A stretch of 64,000 bases of DNA, taken from NCBI RefSeq assembly GCF_013001025.1, contig NZ_CP053021.1, positions 3,128,001 to 3,192,000 of the forward strand. The letters are read 5' to 3'. The notes beneath the pieces were generated by a model. That model was given only the letters and a program-made list of their open reading frames with translations, did not search any database and had not been told where the DNA came from. The stretch comes from Sphingobium yanoikuyae. GTDB taxonomy: Bacteria; Pseudomonadota; Alphaproteobacteria; Sphingomonadales; Sphingomonadaceae. Positions 53,359-62,214 of this stretch are shown here, one piece after another; position 1 is the stretch's first letter; the number at the start of each line of letters is the position of its first letter. Position numbers and translations under genes: made by a program.

Positions 53359-54855
53359 TCAGGCGACGAGCTGGCGCATCCGTCCGGTCGCGCCGAACAG
53401 CTCCACCTTGGCGCCCGCGCCGGTGCGGCGATCGGCCCATTCGCGCACCATTTCGGCGCAGGTATGGTCGATATGGGTCAGGCGCTCGACATTGAGGATG
53501 ACCAGCTGCCCCGCCGGCACCGATTCCAGCTTGGCCGACAGCTTGGGCAGGCTCAGGAAGCTCGCCGTGCCGTGCAGCGCCACTTCATGCGCATCGCCGC
53601 GACTGGCTTCCTCGACGCCCAGGCGCAGGCGGCTGGCATGGGGGATCAGTTCGATCAGCGACAGGCCGATGCCCACCAGCACGCCGGTCAGCAGGTCGGT
53701 CGCGACGACGCAGATCAGCGTCGCGGCCCACACGATCGCCGGCAGCGGACCATAGAGGTGGAACAGATGCTTGACGTGCGACAGGCTGACGAGGCGGAAA
53801 CCGGTCACGACCAGGATGCCGGCCAGCGCCGCCATCGGCACTTCGCGCAGCAGCCAGGGCAGCAGGGCGACGAAGCCCAGGATCCACGCGCCATGCAGGA
53901 TCGCCGACAGGCGGGTCTTGGCGCCGGCCTGGACGTTGGCGGACGAGCGGACGATGACGCCGGTCATCGGCAGCGCGCCAGCAACGCCGCAGAGCAGGTT
54001 GCCCACGCCCTGCGCGCTCAGTTCGCGGTTGTAATTGGTGCGCACGCCATCATGCATGCGGTCGACCGCCGCGGCCGACAGCAGAGTCTCGGCACTGGCG
54101 ATGAAGGCGATGGCAATGGCGGTGGTGATGATGGTCGGGCTCATCAGCTGCGCCAGCAGGCCCTGTTCGGGCAGGCTGATGGCGGACAGGATCGATTCCG
54201 GCACGACAACACGGGCGACCGGCAGGCCGAGCGCGAAGGCGACCAGCGTCGCGGAGACCACGCCGACCAGCGCACCGGGCACCAACTTCATCGATGCGGG
54301 GCGGAACTTCTCCCAGCCCAGCATCGCGCCGATGGTGACCAGGCCGACAGCGAAGGCGGTGGCCGCATCCTGATTGGTCAGGCCCAGAATCTGGCCCGGC
54401 ATCGCGATCAGATTGTGCAGGCCGCTCGACAGCGGCTTGTCATCGAACAGCACATGGAACTGGCCGACGACGATCAGCACGCCGATGCCCGCCAGCATGC
54501 CATGCACGACCGCCGGCGAAATGGCGCGGAACCAGCCGCCGACCTTCAGCAGGCCGGCGACGATCTGGATCGCGCCTGCCAGGATCAGGATGGGGCCAAG
54601 GGCGGACAGCCCCTGTTCCCGCACGATTTCGAAGACGATGACCGCAAGACCGGCCGCCGGACCGCTGACCTGCAGCGGCGAACCCGCCAGCAGGCCGACG
54701 ACCAGGCCGCCGATGATGCCGGTGATCAGGCCTTTTTCCGGCGGCACGCCGGAGGCAATGGCGATGCCCATGCACAGCGGCATGGCCACCAGGAACACGA
54801 CGATCGACGCCGTGAAGTCGCGGCTGAACGTGCCGCCGGAAAAGGCCTTCAACAT
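53359..54855 (-). CDS. SulP-family anion transporter (bicarbonate/sulfate) with STAS domain
   Basis: 498 residues. Membrane core with 14-segment SulP/SLC26 pattern (MPLCMGIAIASGVPPEKGLITG, GNLLCGVAGALPMTGVIVRSSANVQAGAKTR in pieces) and a C-terminal STAS domain from about 410 (AGQLVILNVERLTHIDHTCAEM). The preceding carbonic anhydrase gene, 3 bp upstream, makes bicarbonate the likely substrate. Terminator follows the stop. Confidence 0.93.
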   Translation of the reverse strand: MLKAFSGGTFSRDFTASIVVFLVAMPLCMGIAIASGVPPEKGLITGIIGGLVVGLLAGSPLQVSGPAAGLAVIVFEIVREQGLSALGPILILAGAIQIVAGLLKVGGWFRAISPAVVHGMLAGIGVLIVVGQFHVLFDDKPLSSGLHNLIAMPGQILGLTNQDAATAFAVGLVTIGAMLGWEKFRPASMKLVPGALVGVVSATLVAFALGLPVARVVVPESILSAISLPEQGLLAQLMSPTIITTAIAIAFIASAETLLSAAAVDRMHDGVRTNYNRELSAQGVGNLLCGVAGALPMTGVIVRSSANVQAGAKTRLSAILHGAWILGFVALLPWLLREVPMAALAGILVVTGFRLVSLSHVKHLFHLYGPLPAIVWAATLICVVATDLLTGVLVGIGLSLIELIPHASRLRLGVEEASRGDAHEVALHGTASFLSLPKLSAKLESVPAGQLVILNVERLTHIDHTCAEMVREWADRRTGAGAKVELFGATGRMRQLVA

Positions 54856-54858
54856 GAT

Positions 54859-55566
54859 TTACTCCGCAGCTTGTGCGATGAGCGATTCGCCGGCCAGGCG
54901 ACGCCCATGCGGCAGCGCCACGGGCAGCTTCTGCCCTTCGCGCAGCACCGAGAAACGGCCGGTTTCGCCGTCCAGACCCAGGACCTGGCCGGCATGGATG
55001 TCGACATACCAGCCATGCAGGGCGATCTCGCCGCGGGCGATGCCCGACGCGACCGACGGATGGGTGCGCAGGTGCGACAGCTGTACGACGACATTTTCCA
55101 GCGCCATGTTGCGCAGCTTTTCGGCGGCATCCAGGTCGGCAGGATAGGATTCGCGGCACAGCTTCTGCGCGGCATGACTGTGGCGCAGCCAGGCGGCGAC
55201 ATTGGGCATGCCGGTCAGGTCGGCGTCGGTGGCCAGCGCCTTCATCGCGCCGCAGTCGCTGTGACCGCACACGATGATGTCGCGCACGCCCAGCACCATC
55301 ACGGCATATTCGACCGTGGCGGTCACGCCGCCCAGCTGGCTGTCATGCGGCGGCACGATGTTGCCGGCGTTGCGGCAGACGAACAGGTCGCCCGGCTGGG
55401 CCTGCATGATGTGCTCGGGAACGATGCGCGAGTCGGCGCAGGAGATCATCAGCGCCTTGGGGCTCTGACCATGGCTGGCCAACTGATTGTAGAGCGTGCT
55501 TTCGTTCGGGAAGACCTTGGTCTCGAAACTGAATACACGACCGATAAGCTCGTTCATGGCTTTCAT
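54859..55566 (-). CDS. Beta-class carbonic anhydrase
   Basis: 235 residues. Zinc ligands C43 (ISCADSRIVP; D45-R47 dyad), H102 and C105 (CGHSDCGAMK); clade motif FVCRNAGNIVPP. Interconverts CO2 and bicarbonate in the cytosol, feeding or draining the SulP carrier encoded immediately downstream (3 bp gap). Two ATG codons (55566 and 55557) are possible starts. Confidence 0.95.
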   Translation of the reverse strand: MKAMNELIGRVFSFETKVFPNESTLYNQLASHGQSPKALMISCADSRIVPEHIMQAQPGDLFVCRNAGNIVPPHDSQLGGVTATVEYAVMVLGVRDIIVCGHSDCGAMKALATDADLTGMPNVAAWLRHSHAAQKLCRESYPADLDAAEKLRNMALENVVVQLSHLRTHPSVASGIARGEIALHGWYVDIHAGQVLGLDGETGRFSVLREGQKLPVALPHGRRLAGESLIAQAAE

Positions 55567-55739
55567 CCTCTTATTACTATTGCGTTGCCGGTCAGGGGGC
55601 GGACCGGCCTAGCTTGCAAAATACGCAGCAGATTTTGCTGCGGCGCAGCGGAATTGTTAAAAATCATGTCTGGGATGCAAAGCGCCCGACAGGCGCGCCA
55701 AATGGCGGAAAACCGCCATCAGCGCGTCTTTTCGGGAGG

Positions 55740-56450
55740 TCAGCGCCGGTCGACGACCGCGCTGAACATGTATCCGACGCCACGAACAGTCACGATCGCG
55801 GCAGGCCGCCCCTCATGGGACAGCTTGCGCCGCAACCGGCTGATCAGCACGTCGACACTGCGGTCGGACGAGGGCGCGTCGCGCACGCCCGCCAGTTCCA
55901 TCAGCCGCGCACGGGCAATCACCGCCTGGGCATGATCCAGCAATACGGCGAGCAGCGAAAATTCCGCTGCCGTCAATTCGACCAGCGCGCCGGCCGGGTC
56001 GGTCACTTCGCGCCGGGCGAAATCGACTACCCAGTCGTCGAAGCGCGCCTGGGTCTGACGCCGCAGGCCCAGCGCCCGCTCGCTGCGCCCGCGCCGCAGC
56101 ACGGCGCGCAGCCGCGCCGCCAGTTCGCGGGTCGAATAGGGTTTGGCCATGTAATCGTCGGCGCCCAGCTCCAGGCCGACCACCCGGTCGACCTCGCTGC
56201 TGTCGGCGCCGACCAGGATGATCGGCACGTCGCTACGCTCGCGCACGTCACGGCACAGGTCCATGCCGTCCGGCCCGCGCAGTCCCGCATCCAGCACGAC
56301 CGCGCCGACCGGCATCCGGTCCATGGCACTGAATATATCGCTCGACGAGGCCGCAGGCAGAGCGCGAAACCCGCTCTGCTCCAGGAATTCGCGCACCTTG
56401 TGCCGCAAATCCTGCTGCGTCTCGGCGACCAGTATCAGCGGTGGACTCAT
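55740..56450 (-). CDS. Atypical OmpR-family response regulator
   Basis: 236 residues, the same length as the canonical regulator at 51320. The DNA-binding domain is intact (LTAAEFSLLAVLLDHAQAVI, RSVDVLISRLRRKL). In the receiver, the phosphoacceptor D54 and K103 remain, but the acidic pair is E10/T11 instead of E10/D11, the residue after D54 loop is R58 instead of Pro, and the Thr/Ser switch is G81. No histidine kinase gene is adjacent. It begins inside the stop of the exported 145-residue protein gene, so the two are co-expressed. It lies upstream of the carbonic anhydrase-SulP pair. Confidence 0.88.
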   Translation of the reverse strand: MSPPLILVAETQQDLRHKVREFLEQSGFRALPAASSSDIFSAMDRMPVGAVVLDAGLRGPDGMDLCRDVRERSDVPIILVGADSSEVDRVVGLELGADDYMAKPYSTRELAARLRAVLRRGRSERALGLRRQTQARFDDWVVDFARREVTDPAGALVELTAAEFSLLAVLLDHAQAVIARARLMELAGVRDAPSSDRSVDVLISRLRRKLSHEGRPAAIVTVRGVGYMFSAVVDRR

Positions 56451-56887
56451 CAGCCCTTCACGGTCAGCGCGCGTACGCTGTCCAGTTCATTCACCAGCAC
56501 GGCACGGTCCTGCTGCGCGACCGACACGGCCTCGGCATTGCGGGCGCTGGCATAGCGGGCGACCTCTGCGTCCACCTGGCTGCGGGCAGCGGCGCAGGTG
56601 CCGGCATAGCTGCCCGACAGCGGGGCGAAGCGATGGACCGCCTTGCCGAAGGCCGGCACCGACTGGCCCTGGGCCGCGACGGCGCGGTCGACGCGCACAT
56701 CAGCCTGCCAGCGGCAGACCGGGATGGCGTTGCGATTGCCGAAGCGCGGCTCGACCTGGGTGAAGCGCACCGACGATGCGGTGTGATAGCTGGCTGTATA
56801 GGCCTGGGCGCCGTGGGTCAGTTCGGCGCTGTGGATCGGGGTGGACGAAGCGGCGAGCGCCGCGACACTGGCAAGGATCGGCAACAT
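56450..56887 (-). CDS. Small exported protein of unknown function
   Basis: 145 residues from ATG 56887 (AAGGGAAG seven bases upstream). Signal peptide MLPILASVAALAASSTPIHS. Two cysteines (CRWQADVRVD region and GTCAAARSQ) probably form a disulfide. The C-terminal half is helical and charged. No family recognised with certainty; it has some look of the UrcA-type small secreted proteins. It is translationally coupled to the atypical response regulator, so the two may belong to one pathway. Confidence 0.7.
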   Translation of the reverse strand: MLPILASVAALAASSTPIHSAELTHGAQAYTASYHTASSVRFTQVEPRFGNRNAIPVCRWQADVRVDRAVAAQGQSVPAFGKAVHRFAPLSGSYAGTCAAARSQVDAEVARYASARNAEAVSVAQQDRAVLVNELDSVRALTVKG

Positions 56888-57013
56888 GGGTGGCTTCCCT
56901 TCGAAACAGACAATATCCAGCAATAAGCGGGATCCTTCCGACGGGTTTAGGCAGGGAGAATGTCTCCCCAATATGCCGAACGTTACAAATTATTGCTGTG
57001 TCGCAGCATGCCG

Positions 57014-57538
57014 TCAAGCGACCCCTGCGATCACCGGACTGGCCTGAAGCGGTCGCGCCACCCCCGACAGGGCCTCGATCAGCCCAGAAAGCCACAGCGC
57101 ATCGGCCACGGCGCGGTGCCGCGCGGTATGCAGCGCATCGGCATGGGCCATGGCGGCCGTGATCCGCGGCTCGTCCGCGCCCCATTCATCCAGCAACAAT
57201 GAGACATGATCGATCGCGAACGGCGCCACCACGGCCTGCGTATCGGCCAGCGTCTGCAGCCAATATTGGTCGATCACACTGTCGGCGACCACGCGGCAGC
57301 CGGCCACTGCGGCCGCCAGCTGCGCCAGCACCAGGTCCGCCGGCTCGCCCTCCGCCTCGATCCGGGCGCGCGACAGGCCGTGCAGCGCCTCGGCTTCGGC
57401 GGTCCAGTCCCAGCCGGCCCAGGCTGCATGCGGTCGAATGATCCAGCTGCGGGCAATGCCGCCGCCCGCTATGCCCACTTCGATCGGGAAGGATCGTCCG
57501 TGCCGGGGCAGGCACGACGCCTCGAAATCGATCGCCAT
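57014..57538 (-). CDS. DEDDh-type 3'-5' exonuclease (DnaQ-like)
   Basis: 174 residues from ATG 57538; a TTG nine bases further up is an alternative. Exonuclease motif I is AIDFEAS (D4, E6), followed by motif II around ADSVIDQYWL and motif III HRAVADALWL (H and D). These are the four metal-binding acids and the general-base histidine of the DnaQ/RNase T superfamily. Substrate (DNA repair or RNA trimming) is unknown. Stands alone, minus strand. Confidence 0.85.
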   Translation of the reverse strand: MAIDFEASCLPRHGRSFPIEVGIAGGGIARSWIIRPHAAWAGWDWTAEAEALHGLSRARIEAEGEPADLVLAQLAAAVAGCRVVADSVIDQYWLQTLADTQAVVAPFAIDHVSLLLDEWGADEPRITAAMAHADALHTARHRAVADALWLSGLIEALSGVARPLQASPVIAGVA

Positions 57539-57800
57539 GATGGTCAAAGGCTCTCTCCGAATAATTCCACGTCCGCCCCATTTTTGGGTCTGGCCGTCCA
57601 CGTCTGATACGCCCCTGTCTCCTCCAACTATGTCAGGCCGATGTCATTGGCCATCAGGATTTTCGGAAAAGATGCGAACCGACCGTCCGGTGCGACCGGT
57701 GCGACCATCGCACCGGATTTCAACCGCCTATGGCCAGCGGCTTGCATTGCCGCTACCCCGTCACGATGACGGACGGACGACTGCGGGACGCGAACGACTG

Positions 57801-58487
57801 ATGTGGGTGTTGCTGGGCATCGCCCTGATCGTCGCGGGCTTCGTGCTGCGCTTCAATCCGCTGCTGGTGATCCTCGCCTCGGCCATCGCCACCGGCCTTG
57901 CCGCCGGGCTCGATCCGCTCACCATCCTCGCCGCCTTTGGCAAGGCGTTCAACGACTCGCGCTATGTCTCGGTCGTCTGGGTGGTGCTGCCGGTGATCGG
58001 CCTGCTCGAAGCGCATGGGCTTCAGGAACGGGCACGCGGCCTCATCGACCGGATGCGTGGCGCCACCACCGGCCGCTTCCTCCTATTCTATCTTGTCGCC
58101 CGCCAGATTTCGGCCGCCATGGGCCTGATCTCGGTCGCCGGCCATGCCCAGACCGTGCGCCCGCTGGTCGCCCCGATCGCCGAAGCCGCGGCCGAGAAAC
58201 AGGCCGGTGCACTGGATGAAGAACAGCGCGACGAGATCAAGGCCTGGGCCGCTGCGACCGACAATGTCGGCGTCTTCTTTGGCGAGGATATCTTCCTCGC
58301 CATCGGGTCGATCCTGCTGATCAAGGGGCTGCTGGAGCAATATGGCATCTTGCTCGAACCGCTCCAGCTGTCGGTCTGGGCGATCCCGACCGCGATCGCC
58401 GCGCTGCTGATCCACGGCTTTCGCCTGTGGCGGCTCGACCGCCGGCTGAACGCGCAGGGTGCCAAGGAAGCGGAGGACGCCGCATGA
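57801..58487 (+). CDS. DUF969 membrane protein (transporter subunit)
   Basis: 228 residues, mostly hydrophobic with about six membrane helices (WVLLGIALIVAGFVLRFNPL at start). Hallmarks of DUF969: the conserved DSRYVSVVWVVLPVIGLLE and GHAQTVRPLVAPIAEAAAE. It pairs with the DUF979 gene (ATGA overlap). From memory, this pair has been associated with 5-oxoproline transport; the substrate here is unproved. Confidence 0.9.
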   Translation: MWVLLGIALIVAGFVLRFNPLLVILASAIATGLAAGLDPLTILAAFGKAFNDSRYVSVVWVVLPVIGLLEAHGLQERARGLIDRMRGATTGRFLLFYLVARQISAAMGLISVAGHAQTVRPLVAPIAEAAAEKQAGALDEEQRDEIKAWAAATDNVGVFFGEDIFLAIGSILLIKGLLEQYGILLEPLQLSVWAIPTAIAALLIHGFRLWRLDRRLNAQGAKEAEDAA

Positions 58488-59422
58488 TCACGCTCCACTG
58501 GGTCTATGCGCTGATGGGCGCGGTGTTCGCCGGCTATGCGCTGCTCGGCGCCGCCGATCGCAGCAACCCGCGCAGCTTCACCACCGCCGCCTTCTGGGCA
58601 CTGCTCGCGCTCAGCATGTGGGCGGGCGATCGGATTGGCGACATCGGCAATGGCGTCCTGGTCCTCGGCCTCGTCGCCATTGCCGGCTTCAAGGGGCTGG
58701 GACGCGGCAGCGGCGGCGTGCCGCTGGAAGAGCGGCAGGCGCGGGCCGATCGCCATGGCAATGGCCTGTTCGCCATCGCCCTGGTCATCCCCGTCACCGC
58801 GCTGGCCGGCACTTTCCTGTTCAAGGCGTTCCCCGCCTGGATCGATCCCAAGCAGACCACGCTCATCTCGCTGGCACTCGGCGTCCTGATCGCGCTCGCC
58901 ATCGGCTGCACCTGGCTGCGCGCCCGGCCGATCGTCGCCCTGCAACAGGGGCGGCAGTTGATGGACTCGGTCGGCTGGGTGGGCATATTGCCGCAGATGC
59001 TCGCCAGCCTCGGCGCGGTGTTCGCGCTGGCCGGCGTCGGCGATGTCGTCGGCGGCATCGTCCGCCTCGCCATTCCCGATGGCAGCCTGCTCGGCGCGGT
59101 GATCGCTTATGGCCTGGGCATGGCGCTCTTCACCATCGTCATGGGCAATGCCTTTGCCGCCTTCCCGGTGATGACCGCGGCGATCGGCATCCCGCTGCTG
59201 ATCCACCAATATCATGGCGATCCGGCGATCATCTGCGCGATCGGCATGCTCGCGGGCTTTTGCGGCACATTGCTGACGCCGATGGCCGCCAATTTCAACC
59301 TCCTCCCCGCCGCGCTGCTGCAGCTCAAGGATGAATATGGCGTGATCCGCCGCCAAGTCGGCACCGCCCTCCCCCTGCTCTGCGTCAACATCCTCCTGAT
59401 CTATTGGCTGGCCTTCCGATGA
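58484..59422 (+). CDS. DUF979 membrane protein (transporter subunit)
   Basis: 312 residues with about nine to ten membrane helices. DUF979 signatures: GNGVLVLGLVAIAGFKGLG, MDSVGWVGILPQMLASLGAVF and GTLLTPMAANFNLLPAALLQLKDEYGVIR in short pieces. It overlaps both neighbours by 4 bp and forms a two-subunit carrier with the DUF969 protein. Confidence 0.9.
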   Translation: MITLHWVYALMGAVFAGYALLGAADRSNPRSFTTAAFWALLALSMWAGDRIGDIGNGVLVLGLVAIAGFKGLGRGSGGVPLEERQARADRHGNGLFAIALVIPVTALAGTFLFKAFPAWIDPKQTTLISLALGVLIALAIGCTWLRARPIVALQQGRQLMDSVGWVGILPQMLASLGAVFALAGVGDVVGGIVRLAIPDGSLLGAVIAYGLGMALFTIVMGNAFAAFPVMTAAIGIPLLIHQYHGDPAIICAIGMLAGFCGTLLTPMAANFNLLPAALLQLKDEYGVIRRQVGTALPLLCVNILLIYWLAFR

Positions 59423-60408
59423 CCCGACTTTCCCAAGACATTGCCGACCGTTTCGCTGCCCTCACCCTGTCCCATCTGGGGCGGCAATATCCCTACAAGA
59501 TGGACCTGACCTATCAGGGGCCGGAGGATGCGCGCATCCCGGCGGAGCATCATCCGATCTTCCATGGCAGCTATGACTGGCACAGTTGCGTCCATGGCTG
59601 GTGGCAGGTAATGCGCCTGCGCCGCCTCTACCCCGCCATGGCCCAGGCCGATGCGATCCGCGCCCGCGCCGACATGATGCTGGTGCCGGACAAGGTCGCG
59701 GGCGAACGGGCCTTCCTCACCCGCCCGACCGCCGGCGGGTTCGAACGCCCCTATGGCTGGGCCTGGCTGCTCGCCCTTCATGCCGAACTCGCCCGGCAGG
59801 ACGGCCCCTGGGCCGCCGCGATCGAACCGCTGGCGCTCGACTTCGCCGCGCGCTTCCACGCCTTCCTGCCGAAAATGACCTATCCGCTGCGCGTCGGCAC
59901 CCATTTCAACAGCAGCTTCGCGCTGATCCACGCTTATGACTGGGCCGAGAACCGCGATCCCGCGCTCCAGGCACTGATCCGCGAGCGCGCCCTTGCCTGG
60001 TTCGGGCAGGACCGCGCCTGCCAGGCCTGGGAACCGGGTGGCGACGAGTTTCTCTCCTCGGCGCTCACCGAAGCGCTGCTGATGAGCCGGCTGCTCGCGC
60101 GCGATGAATTTGCCGACTGGTTCGGCGCCTTCCTGCCCGATCTTCTGACCGGCCAGCCGGCGACCCTGTTCACCCCGGCCACCGTGTCGGATCGCAGCGA
60201 CGGCAAGATCGCCCATCTCGACGGCCTGAACCTCAGCCGTGCCTGGTGCTGGCGCGGCATCGCCGCCGCGCTGGGCGCCGACGCCCCGATCGCGCCGATC
60301 GCCGAGCAGGCGGCCCTCGTCCATCTCGACGCCGCGCTCCCCCATATAGCCGGCGACTATATGGGGGAACATTGGCTGTCCAGCTTCGCGCTGCTGGCGC
60401 TGGAGTAA
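59419..60408 (+). CDS. DUF2891 cytosolic protein
   Basis: 329 residues, no signal peptide or membrane segments. Recognised by HPIFHGSYDWHSCVHGWWQVMRL in short pieces, RPYGWAWLLALHAELA, THFNSSFALIHAYDWA and EPGGDEFLSSAL. The helical alpha/alpha-toroid look and clustered His/Trp/Asp suggest a hydrolase- or epimerase-like carbohydrate fold (inference). ATGA overlap with DUF979. The trio DUF969-DUF979-DUF2891 is recurrent in bacteria and probably handles one imported compound. Confidence 0.88.
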   Translation: MTRLSQDIADRFAALTLSHLGRQYPYKMDLTYQGPEDARIPAEHHPIFHGSYDWHSCVHGWWQVMRLRRLYPAMAQADAIRARADMMLVPDKVAGERAFLTRPTAGGFERPYGWAWLLALHAELARQDGPWAAAIEPLALDFAARFHAFLPKMTYPLRVGTHFNSSFALIHAYDWAENRDPALQALIRERALAWFGQDRACQAWEPGGDEFLSSALTEALLMSRLLARDEFADWFGAFLPDLLTGQPATLFTPATVSDRSDGKIAHLDGLNLSRAWCWRGIAAALGADAPIAPIAEQAALVHLDAALPHIAGDYMGEHWLSSFALLALE

Positions 60409-60416
60409 CCCCCGCC

Positions 60417-61592
60417 TCAGGGCATGTTGGCGAGCAGCAGCTTCATATGTGCCGTCGGCGTGGTCGTACGCGACTGGAGACGGAACATATAGTCATAGGC
60501 CCACCAGGCGCCGCCGCCCCAGGCGGTCCAGCCCAGCACCGCCGACGACGTCTTCAGACGGCGCAGCATGTCGGGATATTCCTTCGCGCATTGCGGCTGG
60601 CCCGACGCGCCAATCTCGCCGAAGAGCAGCTTCACCTTGTATTTCTCGGCCCAGGTCAGCGCCGCATTCACGCGCTGGCCGGCCTTGACCTCGCACTTGT
60701 CGGTGGTGCCGGTCGACCAGGCATCCAGATATTGATGCACTTCAAACGCGTAATTCTTGCCGGGATCGACGAACTTCACCGCCTGCGCCGCATTGCCCGA
60801 ACTCACCCAATTATGCGCCCCGGTCCAGGCCGTGCCGGGGATCAGCAGCTTGTTGCTGATCTTCTGGGCGCGGATACCCTTGGTCACCTGCCCGGCAATG
60901 GCCCACCATTGCGCCGCCGTCTGGCGATTGGGCTCGTTCATCAGGCCGATCCAGACCTTGGGGTTGGACCGATAATCCTCCATGATCTTGACCCAGGCAT
61001 TGGTCAGCGCCGTCGTCGCCAGCGTGCCGCTGCCGACCAAGGCCGCAGAGCCCTTCACCTGGCGCGCACCATAATTATGCATGTCCAGGATCACCGTCAG
61101 GCCCAGCGCATTGGCCTGGGTCACCACCGACTTCAGTGCCTTGCGATCGACCTCCGACAAGGGGCCGTAGAGATTGGGCTGCAACCGTTCCCAGCGGAAC
61201 GGCACGCGCAGCAGCTTGAAGCCCTGCGCCGCATAGCTGCGCATTTCCGCCGTGCTGGGATAGATATAGTTTGTGCCCAGCTTGCCACCGGTGCCGCCAA
61301 ATTCGCCGCCAGAGATATTGATGCCCGGCAGCACCTTGGACCTGCTGGTCGCCGTAGCCGCCGGCACGGCGGCCGCTGCCGCCGCAGCATAGGCCTGCGC
61401 CGCCGTCGTGGTCGGCACCGTCGCGCTGGTGCCAGTGCTGGCGGCTGACGCAGAACTGGACGATGACGGGATGGTGATCACCCGTGCGTCCGGCGCATCC
61501 GCCTCGCCCCCCGATAGTGTAACGGCCGCAAGAACACCCGTCGCGGCCAGCGCAACCACAGCGGCGGCAACGCCGCCCCCCATCTTCTTCAT
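60417..61592 (-). CDS. Glycoside hydrolase family 5 (cellulase-like)
   Basis: 391 residues. Uncleaved or signal N terminus (GGGVAAAVVALAATGVLAAVT), an Ser/Thr/Ala-rich linker (42-85) and a GH5 catalytic domain. The acid/base is E220 (GLMNEPN), the nucleophile E326 (LLFGEIGAS); supporting His/Asn at DMHNYGAR and H286 (EVHQYLDA). It would cut beta-1,4-glucans or related polysaccharides outside the cytoplasm. Nearly convergent with the DUF2891 gene (8 bp gap). Confidence 0.9.
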   Translation of the reverse strand: MKKMGGGVAAAVVALAATGVLAAVTLSGGEADAPDARVITIPSSSSSASAASTGTSATVPTTTAAQAYAAAAAAAVPAATATSRSKVLPGINISGGEFGGTGGKLGTNYIYPSTAEMRSYAAQGFKLLRVPFRWERLQPNLYGPLSEVDRKALKSVVTQANALGLTVILDMHNYGARQVKGSAALVGSGTLATTALTNAWVKIMEDYRSNPKVWIGLMNEPNRQTAAQWWAIAGQVTKGIRAQKISNKLLIPGTAWTGAHNWVSSGNAAQAVKFVDPGKNYAFEVHQYLDAWSTGTTDKCEVKAGQRVNAALTWAEKYKVKLLFGEIGASGQPQCAKEYPDMLRRLKTSSAVLGWTAWGGGAWWAYDYMFRLQSRTTTPTAHMKLLLANMP

Positions 61593-61807
61593 GAATTGCC
61601 TACCCTGTCAGACCCAAAAGGAGGCGGGCCCTTAGCTAGCCTAGTTAGACAATGTCTTCACCCGGTTGCGGGATTTGGTTAAGCCTCCGACAGGCTGTTC
61701 CAATAATGCGCCATATGGGTTTTCCCTTAGGCAAAACTCCCGATCCGCTAAGGAAGACGGGGGCAGACCATCGTTCTCATGACCGCAAAATCAAGCCGGC
61801 ATATTTG

Positions 61808-61842
61808 ACCCGGATAAATATCATTTGCCAATATATCCGGGT
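61808..61842 (+). promoter_or_regulatory. Inverted repeat in the GIY-YIG gene leader
   Basis: ACCCGGATA (61808-61816) and TATCCGGGT (61834-61842) are exact inverted copies 17 nt apart in an AT-rich stretch, 17 bp before the ATG at 61860. It may be an operator or an mRNA hairpin that masks the ribosome site. Purely pattern-based. Confidence 0.4.
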
Positions 61843-61859
61843 AATATTAAAGTCCCCTC

Positions 61860-62195
61860 ATGACCGAAGAGGAAAAGTGGGCCGCGATCGCCGCCTACAG
61901 GGAGCAGAAAGTCGAAAGCGGCATCTATGCCCTATCTTGCCTACCCTCTGGCCAGCGCTGGGTCGGCAGCGCGCTCAATCTCGCCACGATCCGCAACCGG
62001 CTCTGGTTCACCCTGCGACTGGGCCATGATCGGCACCCTGGCCTGCAGGACGCCTGGAATGCCCATGGCGAAGACGGCTTCGACTTCGAGATTCTCGAAC
62101 GACTGAAAGCGGATGATCTCGGCGCCGGCCGCGACCGCCGGTTGAAGGAGCGCCTGCTCCAATGGGCGGAAGAGTTGCAGGCGACGCGGATCTGA
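61860..62195 (+). CDS. Small GIY-YIG nuclease family protein
   Basis: 111 residues; a single GIY-YIG domain. GIY at 21-23, the second element is WVGS (34-37, replacing YIG), Arg45 in IRNRLWF as the likely catalytic arginine, and a Glu in FDFEILERL as the metal ligand. GIY-YIG enzymes cut one DNA strand. It stands alone with AT-rich upstream DNA. Small single-domain members may act in repair or in mobile elements; host role unknown. Confidence 0.85.
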   Translation: MTEEEKWAAIAAYREQKVESGIYALSCLPSGQRWVGSALNLATIRNRLWFTLRLGHDRHPGLQDAWNAHGEDGFDFEILERLKADDLGAGRDRRLKERLLQWAEELQATRI

Positions 62196-62214
62196 CCGAG
62201 CCGCCCGCCCTGTT

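Noticed and set aside
53257..55935. An 892-codon plus-strand frame
   Set aside because: It is antisense to the SulP and carbonic anhydrase genes and its composition (Gln/Asp/Arg/His) is that of a shadow frame.
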